Source: UBA1367 sp040268355
GTDB lineage: Bacteria > Actinomycetota > Coriobacteriia > Coriobacteriales > Atopobiaceae
Direction of reading: 5' to 3'
Assembly: GCA_040268355.1 (NCBI GenBank)
Contig: JAWRIT010000178.1
Location: 1 to 26,538 of the forward strand
Length of the DNA stretch: 26,538 bases
A model generated the notes under the pieces. The model saw only the letters and a list, made by a program, of their open reading frames with translations. It made no database searches and was not told where the DNA came from. Positions 6,809 to 15,087 of the stretch are shown here, piece after piece (the first letter of the stretch is position 1; each line of letters starts with the position of its first letter). Made by a program: the position numbers and the translations under genes.

Positions 6809-9424
6809 TCAGGGCACAAGCCGCTCGGTGAGGTCGAGCAGCTCCTCGGCGAAGCCGACGCGGTACTCGCGGAAGACCACCTCGCCCAGCTCTTGGGTCT
6901 CGTCGAGGTCGACGTCGGCGGCGATGCCGAAGTCACGGTCCCCCTCGGGGTCGCGGAAGGTCTGGCGCACGTGCCACACGTGGGAGCTCCGCTCGTCCGT
7001 CTCGACGATCTCGAGGTAATCCCGGGACCGGGCGTCGGCGTCGAGCAGGACCTCGTCATGGGCGTCGTAGTAGGCCTCGAGCGCGGAGCGCCACCTCGGC
7101 GCCCGCCAGCCCCACGACCCGTCAAGCTCCCCCAGCTCCTCGACGCGACTCTCGGCAGCAAGCCGCACGCGTTGGAAGAGGGCGTTGCGCACGAGCACCG
7201 TGAGCGCCCGCCGATCATGCACGACCTGGTCGGCCGCTGCCGGCGCCGCGACGTCGGCGCCCGTGTCGTCGTCCTCGCCCGTGCGCGCCCACTCGTCCAC
7301 CAGGCTCGAGTCGACCGTGCGCACCACCAGGCCCAGCCAGCTGATGATGTCCTCGAGGCGCTCGTCGCGCTTGGCCTCAGGAACGGTGCGCTCGAGCGAC
7401 CGATAGGCCTCGGAGAGGTAGCGCAGCAGGATCCCCTCGGCCCGTGCGATGCCGCATCGCTGCACGTAGCCCTTGAAGTCCGAGGCGCCCTCGACCATCT
7501 CGCGCAGGACCGACTTGGGCCTGAGCTCGAAGTCGGCCGCCCAGGGCACCTCGGCGCAGTAGCGGTCGAAGGCCGCCTCGAGCAGCTCCTCGAGCGGCTT
7601 GGGGTAGGTGACCTCCTGCAGCCGCTCGATCCGCTCGTCGTATTCGACGCCGTCGGCCTTCATCTGGGCCATCGCCTCGTCGCGGGCCCGCCGCTCCTGC
7701 GCCACGAGGATCTGTCGCGGGTTCTCGAGCGTCGCCTCCACCATCGAGATGACGTCGAGGGCGTAGGTCTCGCTCTCCCGGTCGAGCAGCTCGAGCGCCG
7801 CGAGCAGGAAGGGCGAGAGCGGCTGGTCGAGCGCGAAGTCGTCGGGGACGTCGATGGTGGTGACGTAGGCGTCGGAGCCGTCCTCGGCCGTCTCGCGCAC
7901 CACCACCCCCACTGCCAGCAGGGTGTCGAACAGCTCGTCGGTCCGCGCCAGCAGGCGGAGCTTCTCCTCGTCGCTCTGCAGCGACGACTCCACGAGCGAG
8001 CGCACGCGCGCACGGGCGTCACCACCCTGGCCGATCTCCGCCAGGACGAGGGAGTTGGTCACGCGCAGCCGGGGGCGCAGCGGCTCCGGATCGGCGGCCA
8101 CGAGCCGCTCGAAGGTCTGCCGGTTCCATCCGACGAAGCCCGCCGGCGGCTGCTTGGTGCGGACCTTGCGGGCGCGCTTCGGGTCGCCCCCGGCCTTGGC
8201 GAGCGCGCGGGCCCGCTCGATGTCGTACTCGGTGGCCTGCACGATGACCGTGCCCTCGAGATCAAAGCCCGCACGGCCCGCACGACCGGCGATCTGATGG
8301 AACTCGCGGGCGTTGAGCCGACGGCTGCGGTGGCCGTCGAACTTGGCGAGCGCCGTGAGCAGGACCGTGCGGATGGGGACGTTGATGCCCACGCCCAGGG
8401 TGTCCGTGCCGCAGATGACCGGCAGCAGCCCCTCCTGGGCGAGCCTCTCCACGAGCAGCCGGTAGCGAGGCAGCATCCCCGCATGGTGCACGCCGACGCC
8501 GGCGAGCAGCAGGCGGCGCAGGGTGCGCCCGAACAGGGTGGTGAACCGGGTGCCCGCGACCGCCTCCTTGATGGCGTCGCGCTGCTCGCGCGTGCTTATC
8601 CCATAGCTCGCCAGCGACTGCGCACTCCTGAGGGCGGCGTCCTGCGAGAAGTGAACGATGTAGAGCGGCGCCTTGTCCTCGCGCAGGGCCAGCTCGACGG
8701 TGGCCTCCAGCGGCGTCTCCACGAAGTCGTAGGACAGCGGCACCGGACGCGGGGCGTCGAGCACGGCCTCGACCGGACGCTCCCCCTGGCGCTCGAGCAG
8801 CCCCGTGACATGGGACATGTCCCCCAGGGTGGCGCTCATGAGCAGGAACTGCGTGTGCGGCAGCGCAAGCAGGGGAACCTGCCAGGCCCAGCCGCGGTCG
8901 GGGTCCGCGAGGTAGTGGAACTCGTCGGCGGCGACCCGGGCGATGCCGGCGTCGTCGCCCCACCGAAGGGCGTCGTTCGCCAGAATCTCCGCCGTGCAGC
9001 AGATGACGGGCGCGTCGGCGTTGATCACCACGTCCCCGGTGATCATGCCCACGTTCTCCCGGCCGAGCACCTCCACCAGCTCGAAGAACTTCTCGCTCAC
9101 GAGCGCCTTGATGGGTGCCGTGTAGTACGCCCGCTCCCCTGCGCAGAGCGCCATGAAGCAGAGGCCGAGCGCCACCAGGCTCTTGCCCGACCCGGTCGGC
9201 GTGCCCAGGATGACGTGGCTGCCCGCCGCGACCTCGAGCAGCGCCTCCTCCTGATGGTCCCAGAGCGTGAGCTCGCGGGCGGCACACCAGTCGAGGTAGC
9301 GCTCGAGGGCGTCCTCGGCCGGCAACGGGAAGTCCTCGTCATCGGCATAGGGGGCGAGCAGGGCGAGCGAGCCGTGGGCAAAGGGCTCGCGAAGCGCCTC
9401 GGCGAGGGCGGCGGTGTCAGTCAT
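6809..9424 (-). CDS. DEAD/DEAH-box helicase with DUF3516-type C-terminus
   Basis: An 871-residue superfamily 2, Ski2-like ATP-dependent helicase, presumably acting on RNA. The N-terminal core has a Q-motif-like LTLWDHQEEAL (53-63), Walker A GTPTGSGKS (74-82), motif II DEFH (167-170), motif III SAT (197-199), motif V in GTDTLGVGINVP (339-350) and motif VI QIAGRAGRAGF (377-387). The stretch GVHHAGMLPRYR is typical of the Ski2/Mtr4 group. The remaining roughly 450 residues match the layout of the actinobacterial helicases that carry DUF3516, with a charged helical region and no further recognisable catalytic motif. The start at 9424 has AAGGA about 8 nt upstream. The gene follows metK on the same strand after 143 nt. 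Helicase assignment is firm; the cellular substrate is not known. Confidence 0.95.
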   Translation of the reverse strand: MTDTAALAEALREPFAHGSLALLAPYADDEDFPLPAEDALERYLDWCAARELTLWDHQEEALLEVAAGSHVILGTPTGSGKSLVALGLCFMALCAGERAYYTAPIKALVSEKFFELVEVLGRENVGMITGDVVINADAPVICCTAEILANDALRWGDDAGIARVAADEFHYLADPDRGWAWQVPLLALPHTQFLLMSATLGDMSHVTGLLERQGERPVEAVLDAPRPVPLSYDFVETPLEATVELALREDKAPLYIVHFSQDAALRSAQSLASYGISTREQRDAIKEAVAGTRFTTLFGRTLRRLLLAGVGVHHAGMLPRYRLLVERLAQEGLLPVICGTDTLGVGINVPIRTVLLTALAKFDGHRSRRLNAREFHQIAGRAGRAGFDLEGTVIVQATEYDIERARALAKAGGDPKRARKVRTKQPPAGFVGWNRQTFERLVAADPEPLRPRLRVTNSLVLAEIGQGGDARARVRSLVESSLQSDEEKLRLLARTDELFDTLLAVGVVVRETAEDGSDAYVTTIDVPDDFALDQPLSPFLLAALELLDRESETYALDVISMVEATLENPRQILVAQERRARDEAMAQMKADGVEYDERIERLQEVTYPKPLEELLEAAFDRYCAEVPWAADFELRPKSVLREMVEGASDFKGYVQRCGIARAEGILLRYLSEAYRSLERTVPEAKRDERLEDIISWLGLVVRTVDSSLVDEWARTGEDDDTGADVAAPAAADQVVHDRRALTVLVRNALFQRVRLAAESRVEELGELDGSWGWRAPRWRSALEAYYDAHDEVLLDADARSRDYLEIVETDERSSHVWHVRQTFRDPEGDRDFGIAADVDLDETQELGEVVFREYRVGFAEELLDLTERLVP

Positions 9425-9518
9425 ACGGATGGTCCTTGGGAGTCAGCGGCCGGTGGGCTCCCATTGTCGCACAAGGGCGGGCGCGCGAGACCCCATCCCG
9501 GACAGGGAGCTCCCGGGC

Positions 9519-9540
9519 GCGGGGCGAGGGCTGTCCCCGC
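9519..9540 (-). terminator. Candidate hairpin downstream of metK
   Basis: GCGGGG and CCCCGC form a 6-bp GC stem around a 10-nt loop in the gap after the metK stop. A GGCCCGCGGGCC palindrome (9557-9568) abuts the stop codon. There is no U-run, so intrinsic termination is only a possibility. Confidence 0.3.
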
Positions 9541-9567
9541 TTCCGTCTTGCCCTGTGGCCCGCGGGC

Positions 9568-10830
9568 CTACGCCCCCGCCGTCCGAGCGAGCCCGGCCAC
9601 CGCCGCACGAAGCTCCTCGGTGCGATTGGTGAGCTCCCAGGTGAAGTCCGGGTCCTCGCGGCCAAAGTGCCCGTAGGCCGCCGTCTTCTCATAGATGGGC
9701 CGCCAGAGGTCAAGGTCGCGGATGATGGCGCCGGGACGCAGGTCAAAGACCTGGTCGACCGCCGCGGCGAGCACCTCGTCGCCCACCTCCGCCGTCCCGA
9801 AGCTGTTCACCATCACCGAGATCGGCTCCGTCACGCCGATCGCGTAGGACAGCTGCACCTCGCAGCGCCGGGCGAGCCCCGCCGCGACGACGTTCTTCGC
9901 CACCCAGCGCGCCGCATAGGCGCCCGAGCGGTCCACTTTGGTGCAGTCCTTGCCGGAGAACGCCCCGCCGCCGTGACGCCCCATGCCGCCGTAGGTGTCC
10001 ACGATGATCTTGCGGCCCGTCAGGCCCGCGTCGCCCAAGGGGCCACCGATCACGAAGCGCCCCGTCGGGTTCACGTAGAGCTCGGCCGCCTCCCAGGGGA
10101 TTCCCGCATGGTCGAGCACCGGGCGAATGACGTGGGCGAGCATGTCCGAGCGCACCTGCCCCACCTCGACGTCGGAGGCGTGCTGGGTCGAGACCACCAC
10201 CGCCGTCACCTCGACGGGACGCTCGTCCTCGTAGCGCACGGTGACCTGGGTCTTGCCGTCCGGCCTCAGGTAGGGCAGCGTCTCGTCCTTGCGCACCGCC
10301 GCCAGCCGCTCGGCGAGGCGCTGGGCCAAGAGGATGGGCATCGGCATGAGGGCGTCGGTCTCGTCGGTGGCGTACCCGAACATCATGCCCTGGTCGCCCG
10401 CGCCGATGCGCGCCACCTCGTCCTCGCCCAGGCGGGCGTAGGTGCCGTCGACCCCCTGGGCGATGTCCGCGCTCTGCTCGTGAATCATGTTGATGACGCC
10501 GCAGGTGTCGCAGTCAAAGCCGAACTTGGCGCGGTCGTAGCCGATGCGACGGATGGTCTCGCGCACGATTCGTTGCACGTCCACGAACTCCTGCGTGCGG
10601 ATCTCCCCCGCCACGACGACCGTGCCCGTCGTCACGAAGGTCTCGCACGCGCACCGGACGTCGGCGACGCGCGCGGGAACGCCGGCGGAGGAGACGAAGC
10701 CCTCCCGCTCGAGGCGGATGCCCTTCTCCAGAAGCGCATCGAGGATCGCGTCGGAGACCTGGTCGCAGATCTTGTCGGGATGGCCCTCCGTCACCGACTC
10801 GGACGTGAACAGATAGCTGGTTGCTGCCAT
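9568..10830 (-). CDS. metK: S-adenosylmethionine synthetase
   Basis: A 420-residue methionine adenosyltransferase that makes SAM from methionine and ATP in the cytoplasm. Family hallmarks are all present: the N-terminal FTSESVTEGHPDKICDQ with GHPDK (16-20), the GAGDQGMMFGYATDET motif (about 143-158), the glycine-rich GGGAFSGKD loop and DRSGAYAARW. Length is slightly above the usual 380-400, mostly through an insertion-rich first half. I chose the ATG at 10830, which begins the conserved MAATSYLFTSESV. An ORF extension to 10962 runs through the riboswitch expression platform and is not coding. The leader upstream contains a SAM-I riboswitch, so the gene is very likely repressed by its own product. 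Confidence 0.98.
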   Translation of the reverse strand: MAATSYLFTSESVTEGHPDKICDQVSDAILDALLEKGIRLEREGFVSSAGVPARVADVRCACETFVTTGTVVVAGEIRTQEFVDVQRIVRETIRRIGYDRAKFGFDCDTCGVINMIHEQSADIAQGVDGTYARLGEDEVARIGAGDQGMMFGYATDETDALMPMPILLAQRLAERLAAVRKDETLPYLRPDGKTQVTVRYEDERPVEVTAVVVSTQHASDVEVGQVRSDMLAHVIRPVLDHAGIPWEAAELYVNPTGRFVIGGPLGDAGLTGRKIIVDTYGGMGRHGGGAFSGKDCTKVDRSGAYAARWVAKNVVAAGLARRCEVQLSYAIGVTEPISVMVNSFGTAEVGDEVLAAAVDQVFDLRPGAIIRDLDLWRPIYEKTAAYGHFGREDPDFTWELTNRTEELRAAVAGLARTAGA

Positions 10831-10836
10831 GGGTAT

Positions 10837-10908
10837 GCCCCACTTCCTCCCGCCACGCGGGCTCATCTGGGGCGTCAGGAGAGCCCCGGGTTTGTTCAGA
10901 GGGGGCTC
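10837..10908 (-). promoter_or_regulatory. Putative expression platform of the metK riboswitch
   Basis: Between aptamer and start codon are competing helices. GAGCCCC (10902-10908) can pair with GGGGCTC (10881-10887). GCCCCA (10868-10873) can pair with TGGGGC (10837-10842), enclosing an inner CCCGC/GCGGG hairpin (10849-10861) and leaving the Shine-Dalgarno-like AGGA (10845-10848) in an internal loop. GCCCC could instead pair with the GGGGC of the first hairpin. The arrangement suggests control by hiding the ribosome-binding site, or a GC-rich terminator without a U-run. This is by-eye pairing, not a computed fold. Confidence 0.45.
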
Positions 10909-10923
10909 GCCGTTCGTGAACTC

Positions 10924-11043
10924 CCCGTCTTCCAGGCCCTGTGGCCTGCCGAGAATTGGCACCGTTCCTGCTTGGTGGTTGCCGGAGCGTCATCGGGCTC
11001 GGTCCCTCGGCTCTATGCGCCCGTTCGGGCACCTCTTGACGAG
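10924..11043 (-). promoter_or_regulatory. SAM-I (S-box) riboswitch aptamer
   Basis: The minus-strand leader of metK contains the S-box core in order: AAGAGGTG, then GAGGGACCGAGCCCGATGA, then CGGCAACC, then GGTGCCAATTC, followed by a short hairpin (CAGGCC/GGCCTG region). P1 can form between CTCGTC (11038-11043) and GACGGG (10924-10929) in the minus-strand sense. These are the most conserved SAM-I nucleotides, and the downstream gene makes SAM, the ligand. Binding of SAM should lower metK expression. The mapped promoter candidate would start transcription within a few bases of P1. Confidence 0.93.
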
Positions 11044-11051
11044 ATGAGGAC

Positions 11052-11080
11052 AGCGTATGCGATTGTGACCGTCCTGTAAA
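11052..11080 (-). promoter_or_regulatory. Candidate metK promoter
   Basis: On the minus strand TTTACA (11075-11080) and TACGCT (11052-11057) are 17 nt apart. Predicted initiation near 11045 coincides with the 5' edge of the riboswitch, which supports the call. Confidence 0.55.
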
Positions 11081-11110
11081 CCGCATTTGGACAGAGCGAT
11101 GGGAATGACC

Positions 11111-11836
11111 CTACGACGCGGCGCCCTCGATCCCGATGCCGCGCAGGGTCATGTCGACCAGGTCGTTGACGGAGATGGCGGGATCGAGCTGGACCCGACC
11201 ACCTGCCACCCCCAGCGCGATCGCGATGAAGCCGCCCTCGGCGAACACCGCGGCCACCTTACTGTCGACGTCAGGGCGCACGAGGCCCTCGCTCTTCGCA
11301 CGCTCGATCTGCGTGGCGATGACCTGCGTGGCGCGCATGAAGCGGGAGGTGACCTCGGGGGCGCCCGCACCCGACGACCTGCCGATCCCGTGGGTCATCG
11401 CCAGCGCCAAAGGGCTTCCGCCGCGCAGGCGATGGGCGAGCTCGGCAAAGAGCCGACGAAGCGCCTCGCGGGCCGAGGGGGCGTGCGCCACGACCGACTC
11501 GATCCCATCGGCAAGGTCGTCCACCAGGTCGTCGAAGATGGCGCCGATGAGCTCGTCGCGATCGGCGAAGTAGTAGTAGAGCGCGCCCTTCGACATGCGA
11601 CAGCGTTCGGAGACCTCGCTCATCTGGAAGGACGTGCTCCCCCGCTCGACCATCAGCTCGCTCGCGGCGTCCATGATGCGCTCCCGCGTGAGGGCGCTCT
11701 TGCGCGTCTTGGATGACATGCGCAGGCGGGCGCGTCTGTCTGCGAGCCTCTTGCCGACCGCCTCGTGCGCGGCCGTGTGCATCGCCTTGACGCCACCCAC
11801 GAGCTCGGTGACGACCTTCTCGCTTTTCCTTGGCAT
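11111..11836 (-). CDS. TetR-family transcriptional regulator with N-terminal extension
   Basis: A 241-residue regulator. The helix-turn-helix lies at about 68-91 (SFQMSEVSERCRMSKGALYYYFADRDEL), preceded by the family's first helix TRERIMDAASELMVERG. The remaining roughly 140 residues form the usual all-helical ligand and dimer domain. Unusually, about 45 residues rich in Lys and Arg precede the DNA-binding domain. I chose the ATG at 11836 because GAGGGGG sits about 8 nt upstream. The in-frame ATG at 11719 would give a conventional TetR length but has no recognisable ribosome-binding site. Divergent from gltX and upstream of metK, it may control itself and possibly gltX; two related inverted repeats lie in its promoter region. 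Ligand unknown. Confidence 0.9.
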   Translation of the reverse strand: MPRKSEKVVTELVGGVKAMHTAAHEAVGKRLADRRARLRMSSKTRKSALTRERIMDAASELMVERGSTSFQMSEVSERCRMSKGALYYYFADRDELIGAIFDDLVDDLADGIESVVAHAPSAREALRRLFAELAHRLRGGSPLALAMTHGIGRSSGAGAPEVTSRFMRATQVIATQIERAKSEGLVRPDVDSKVAAVFAEGGFIAIALGVAGGRVQLDPAISVNDLVDMTLRGIGIEGAAS

Positions 11837-11892
11837 ACCAAAACCCCCTCGACGAGCCTCACCCGAGGATACCATCTTGGCATAGCCGCCAA
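11830..11892. promoter_or_regulatory. Two related inverted repeats, candidate TetR operators
   Basis: TTGG-CATA-CCAA (11830-11841) overlaps the TetR start codon. TTGGC-ATAGCC-GCCAA (11877-11892) lies upstream. Both begin TTGGCATA and both are followed by AAAACCCC-type sequence, so the segment looks partly duplicated. Autorepression sites are a natural reading; the evidence is symmetry and position only. Confidence 0.4.
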
Positions 11893-12017
11893 AACCCCTC
11901 TTGGATCCCGCGCTTGACAGGCGCGCGGCAGGGTGCGCCCGCGCGGCGCGCAGCGCGTCCGCACGCGCAGGCGGACGGCCACCCGCATGGCCGGGACCTG
12001 CCACGCGCCGCATGGCC

Positions 12018-12023
12018 TATACT
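12018..12023 (+). promoter_or_regulatory. Candidate -10 element of gltX
   Basis: TATACT lies about 50 nt upstream of the gltX start. The -35 position (GACCTG, 17 nt upstream) matches poorly. The leader then runs to the GGAAAGG ribosome-binding site. Confidence 0.45.
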
Positions 12024-12070
12024 GGTCGAGTTGCATACGTTCCGTTCGTTTCGCCTGGAAAGGTACCGCC

Positions 12071-13564
12071 GTGACCGAGACCACCATCCCCGTCCGCGTG
12101 CGCTTCGCGCCCTCCCCCACCGGCAAGCTCCACGTGGGCGGCGCCCGCACCGCGATCTACAACTGGGCCTTCGCGCGCGCCAACCACGGCACGTTCATCC
12201 TGCGCATCGACGACACCGACCCCACGCGCTCAACCGACGAGAACACCCAGGTGATACTTCGCGCCATGCGGTGGCTGGGACTGGAGTGGGACGAGGGTCC
12301 CGAGGTCGGGGGCGAGGCCGGCCCCTACTGGCAGACGGAGTGCCTGCCGCTCTATCGCGAGGCGGCCGAGCGGCTGGTCAGGGAGGGCAAGGCCTACTAC
12401 TGCTTCTGCACGCCCGAGAGGCTCGCGGCGGACCGGGAGGCCGCCAAGCTGCGCAAGGACCCCTTCCAGGGCTACCAGCGGACCTGCCGCGGCATCGGAG
12501 TGGACGAGGCCCAGGCACGCGTGGACGCGGGCGAGCCACACACCATCCGCATCAAGGTGCCGCTCGACCGGGGCGACGTCGTGGTGCACGACGCGGTCCA
12601 CGGCGACGTGCGCTTCGGCGCCCGCGAGCTCGACGACTTCATCATCTTCCGCTCCGACGGCACGCCCACCTACAACTTCGCCACCGTGGTCGACGACGCC
12701 CGCATGGGCATCACCCACGTCATCAGGGGCGACGACCACCTCTCCAACACGCCCCGGCAGGTCATCGTCTACGAGGCGCTCGGCGCGCCGACGCCCGTCT
12801 TCGCGCACATCTCCATGATCTTGGGCCCCGACGGCAAGAAGCTCTCCAAGCGCCACGGGGCCACGAGCGTCGAGGAGTATCGCGACGCGGGCTTTCTCTC
12901 CGACGCCTTCGTCAACTACCTCTCGCTTCTGGGTTGGTCGCCCGACGCGGACTCGACGATCATCCCACGCGAGCGGCTGGCCGCCGAGTTCTCCCTCGAC
13001 CACGTGAGCACGAACCCCGCCATCATGGACCCCAAGAAGCTCGACTTCATCAATGGCGAGTACCTGCGTGCCATGAGCGACGACACCTTCGCGCGCGAGA
13101 TTCTCCTCGTGCAGCTGCGTGCGGCGGGCCTGGAGCCCAGCGAGGGCCTCACACACGACGAGGCCTGGTACGTCCTGCTCGCCGCCGCCCTCAAGCCGCG
13201 CTGCACGCGCTCCTCGGACGTGGTCGACCAGGCGCGCTTCCTCTACGTCGCCGACGACGAGCTCGCCTATGACGAGAAGTCCGTGAAGAAGTGGCTCGCC
13301 AAGGCCGGGGCCGACGCGGCGCTCGACAGTGCGACGGCCGCCCTTGCGGCGCTTCCCGAGCAGGACTGGACGCCTGCGGCCATCGAAGCCGCCCTCGAGC
13401 CGCTACCGGAGCGCCTGGGCATGGGCAAGGGCAAGGTCTTCCAGCCCGTTCGCGTGGGCGTGGTGGGCCGTGCCGTCTCCCCCGGCATCGGCGAGACGCT
13501 GGCGCTCGCCGGGCGCTCGCACACCCTCGCCCGACTCGAGCGCGCCCGCTCGCTGGCGGGCTAG
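12071..13564 (+). CDS. gltX: Glutamyl-tRNA synthetase
   Basis: A 497-residue class I aminoacyl-tRNA synthetase that charges tRNA with glutamate. The Rossmann fold begins RVRFAPSPTGKLHVGGARTA, with the HIGH-type motif HVGG at 21-24. LRIDDTDPTRS follows, and the KMSKS-type loop is KKLSKRHG (256-263). The C-terminal anticodon-binding region ends near the stop. Length is normal for bacterial GluRS. I chose the GTG at 12071, with GGAAAGG about 8 nt upstream, because the conserved N-terminus starts within ten residues. An ATG at 11933 would add 46 residues that do not belong to the family. It is divergent from the TetR gene and convergent with the flippase-like gene. I cannot judge from sequence alone whether it is discriminating or non-discriminating towards tRNA-Gln. 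Confidence 0.97.
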   Translation: MTETTIPVRVRFAPSPTGKLHVGGARTAIYNWAFARANHGTFILRIDDTDPTRSTDENTQVILRAMRWLGLEWDEGPEVGGEAGPYWQTECLPLYREAAERLVREGKAYYCFCTPERLAADREAAKLRKDPFQGYQRTCRGIGVDEAQARVDAGEPHTIRIKVPLDRGDVVVHDAVHGDVRFGARELDDFIIFRSDGTPTYNFATVVDDARMGITHVIRGDDHLSNTPRQVIVYEALGAPTPVFAHISMILGPDGKKLSKRHGATSVEEYRDAGFLSDAFVNYLSLLGWSPDADSTIIPRERLAAEFSLDHVSTNPAIMDPKKLDFINGEYLRAMSDDTFAREILLVQLRAAGLEPSEGLTHDEAWYVLLAAALKPRCTRSSDVVDQARFLYVADDELAYDEKSVKKWLAKAGADAALDSATAALAALPEQDWTPAAIEAALEPLPERLGMGKGKVFQPVRVGVVGRAVSPGIGETLALAGRSHTLARLERARSLAG

Positions 13565-13625
13565 CCGCTCGCGCTCGCCAAGGTCGCTGACAGGCGCCGG
13601 TGTCCCTCATCCGCAGGCGCGCGTG

Positions 13626-13647
13626 ACGAGGGGCGCCGGCGCCTCGT
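13626..13647. terminator. Candidate bidirectional terminator between gltX and the flippase-like gene
   Basis: ACGAGG and CCTCGT form a 6-bp stem around a GGCGCCGGCG core that can extend the pairing. On the plus strand the hairpin runs into TTTC. It sits between two convergent genes. Confidence 0.4.
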
Positions 13648-13688
13648 TTCAGGGCAGGTGCCAGCGCCACGCGCGCCGACGATTCCGG

Positions 13689-14951
13689 CTACTTCTCCTT
13701 GGACTCTGCGCGCTCCGCGGCCTCGCGTTCGGCGGTCTTGCCGCTCATGCGCGCGCCAGCCGAACCCCGGTGACCACCGAGCCGCTGCGTCGCACGTCGT
13801 GACCCGAGCCGTTGCTTGAGGCGCTGCACGCGACGGTAGATGCTCATCGTGCGGTTGCGCGTCGAGAGGCCCAGCAGCGGTGCGGCGACCAGCGTGGGCG
13901 CAAAGAAGGTCACGATGCGCCAGACCAGAAAGCCGGCCGAGATGGCCGACCCGAACATCGCGCCGTAGAACATCACGAAGCCGCCCTCGGCGCCGCCGGT
14001 GCCTCCCGGAAGCGGCACGGCAGAGGCGACCATCTGCACCATCGAGCCCGCGGCAAGGCACTCGACGAAGTCGCCCCTGATGCCAAAGGCGTTGAGCACG
14101 AACCAGGGGATCATGTACAGGCTCGCGAGCTGGGCCATGGTGACCACCAGCGTGAGGCCCATGGACGGAAGGTCCTGCGCAGCCTGCTTGAACGCCTCGG
14201 AGAACTCCAGGACCTGCACGTTCACGAGCTCGTCCCAGCGCTCGCGATTGCGCAGCAAGCCGTGCTTGGCCAGCAGCTCGATGGCCCAGTTGCCAAAGCG
14301 CATGACGAGCCCTGGGCAGAGGCAGATCACGAACAGCCCGACGCACTCGGCCAGGTGCACGCCAAAGACCACCAGGTTCAACACCACGATGTTGCCGTAG
14401 GTGTCGAAGAAGAAGCGCAGCTTTGCCGCCAACATCAGGGCGGCGAACAGCACCACCCCGAGCTGGAACATGATGAAGCGCGTGAACTGGGTGGCGCTCG
14501 CCTCCCCCACGTCGAGTCCCGTCCGGGAGAGGCGATAGATCTGCGAGGGGACGGCACCGGCCATCATGGGCGTCAGGTTGCCGAAGAACACGCCCGAGGC
14601 CTCCACGCTCATGAGGTCGCGAACGCCGACCGGGGAGTCGTGGTCGAGGTACACCGCGATCCCGTAGGCGATGACGCCGAAGATGAAGTAGAAGCCGTAG
14701 CAGATGGCGGCCCCTGCGATCCAGGCGGCGTCGACACGGGAGAGCGCCTCGAGGAAGGTCGCCATCTGCCCGCTTGCCACCAGGTAGATGAGGTAGACGA
14801 CAACGACCGCGCCCAGGAAGAGCGCTCCCTTGCGCGCCTGCGCCCGGTCGTCTCCCTGCGCCTTGGATCTGCCGGCACCCGCGCCCGACGACGAGCCGAC
14901 CTGCAGTTTGACCCGCCGCTTGGTGTCATTGGCACCGCTTTTTTGGCTCAT
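13689..14951 (-). CDS. LPG_synthase_TM (UPF0104) family integral membrane protein
   Basis: A 420-residue integral membrane protein of the family that includes the flippase half of MprF (lysylphosphatidylglycerol synthetase). A polar, basic 40-residue N-terminus precedes six to eight hydrophobic segments from about residue 42 to 365. The family hallmark PLPGGTGGAEGGF is at 313-325, and the SVEASGVFFGNLTPMMAGAVPSQIYRL motif lies at about 115-141. The tail is basic and Glu/Ala-rich. There is no aminoacyl-transferase domain, so it is the stand-alone membrane form. Such proteins are thought to translocate lipids, glycolipids or polyprenyl-linked precursors; the substrate here is unknown. GGAG lies 7 nt upstream of the start. 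It is divergent from the GCS2-family gene. Confidence 0.9.
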   Translation of the reverse strand: MSQKSGANDTKRRVKLQVGSSSGAGAGRSKAQGDDRAQARKGALFLGAVVVVYLIYLVASGQMATFLEALSRVDAAWIAGAAICYGFYFIFGVIAYGIAVYLDHDSPVGVRDLMSVEASGVFFGNLTPMMAGAVPSQIYRLSRTGLDVGEASATQFTRFIMFQLGVVLFAALMLAAKLRFFFDTYGNIVVLNLVVFGVHLAECVGLFVICLCPGLVMRFGNWAIELLAKHGLLRNRERWDELVNVQVLEFSEAFKQAAQDLPSMGLTLVVTMAQLASLYMIPWFVLNAFGIRGDFVECLAAGSMVQMVASAVPLPGGTGGAEGGFVMFYGAMFGSAISAGFLVWRIVTFFAPTLVAAPLLGLSTRNRTMSIYRRVQRLKQRLGSRRATQRLGGHRGSAGARMSGKTAEREAAERAESKEK

Positions 14952-15023
14952 CCGTGCTCCTTCACGCGCCCCGGGCCGACGCCGGGCATCCCTTCCAAAA
15001 CAGTCCCCATTCTAGCCAAACGC

Positions 15024-15029
15024 TACAAT
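15024..15029 (+). promoter_or_regulatory. Candidate -10 element of the GCS2-family gene
   Basis: TACAAT lies about 60 nt upstream of the start at 15088, in the divergent 136-nt gap. No clear -35 is visible 17 nt upstream. Confidence 0.4.
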
Positions 15030-15087
15030 GGTTCGGAGGTCACCCGTACTCCTGTTGCACCACGACCCCGCAGGCTGTGAGGCACCC

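Noticed and set aside
6008..9676. A 1222-codon open frame on the plus strand across the helicase gene
   Set aside because: It is a GC-rich shadow of the minus-strand helicase and membrane-protein genes. Its translation is low-complexity Arg/Gly/His/Val-rich with no domain, while the minus-strand proteins have complete family motifs.
10831..10962. N-terminal extension of MetK to an upstream ATG at 10962
   Set aside because: The extension falls in the riboswitch and expression platform and has no similarity to MetK N-termini, which begin at the chosen start.
11914..11919. TTGACA as a -35 element for gltX
   Set aside because: No -10-like hexamer lies 16-18 nt downstream. The TATACT at 12018 is too far away to pair with it.
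15028..15064. tRNA 3'-end-like sequence (GGTTCG ... TTGCACCA) upstream of the GCS2-family gene
   Set aside because: The T-loop lacks a 5-bp stem and no D arm, anticodon arm or acceptor partner can be found. It looks like coincidence within the leader.
13812..15080. Long plus-strand open frame opposite the LPG_synthase_TM gene
   Set aside because: It is a compositional shadow rich in His, Glu and Arg with no motif. The minus strand encodes an intact membrane protein with the PGGTGG signature.
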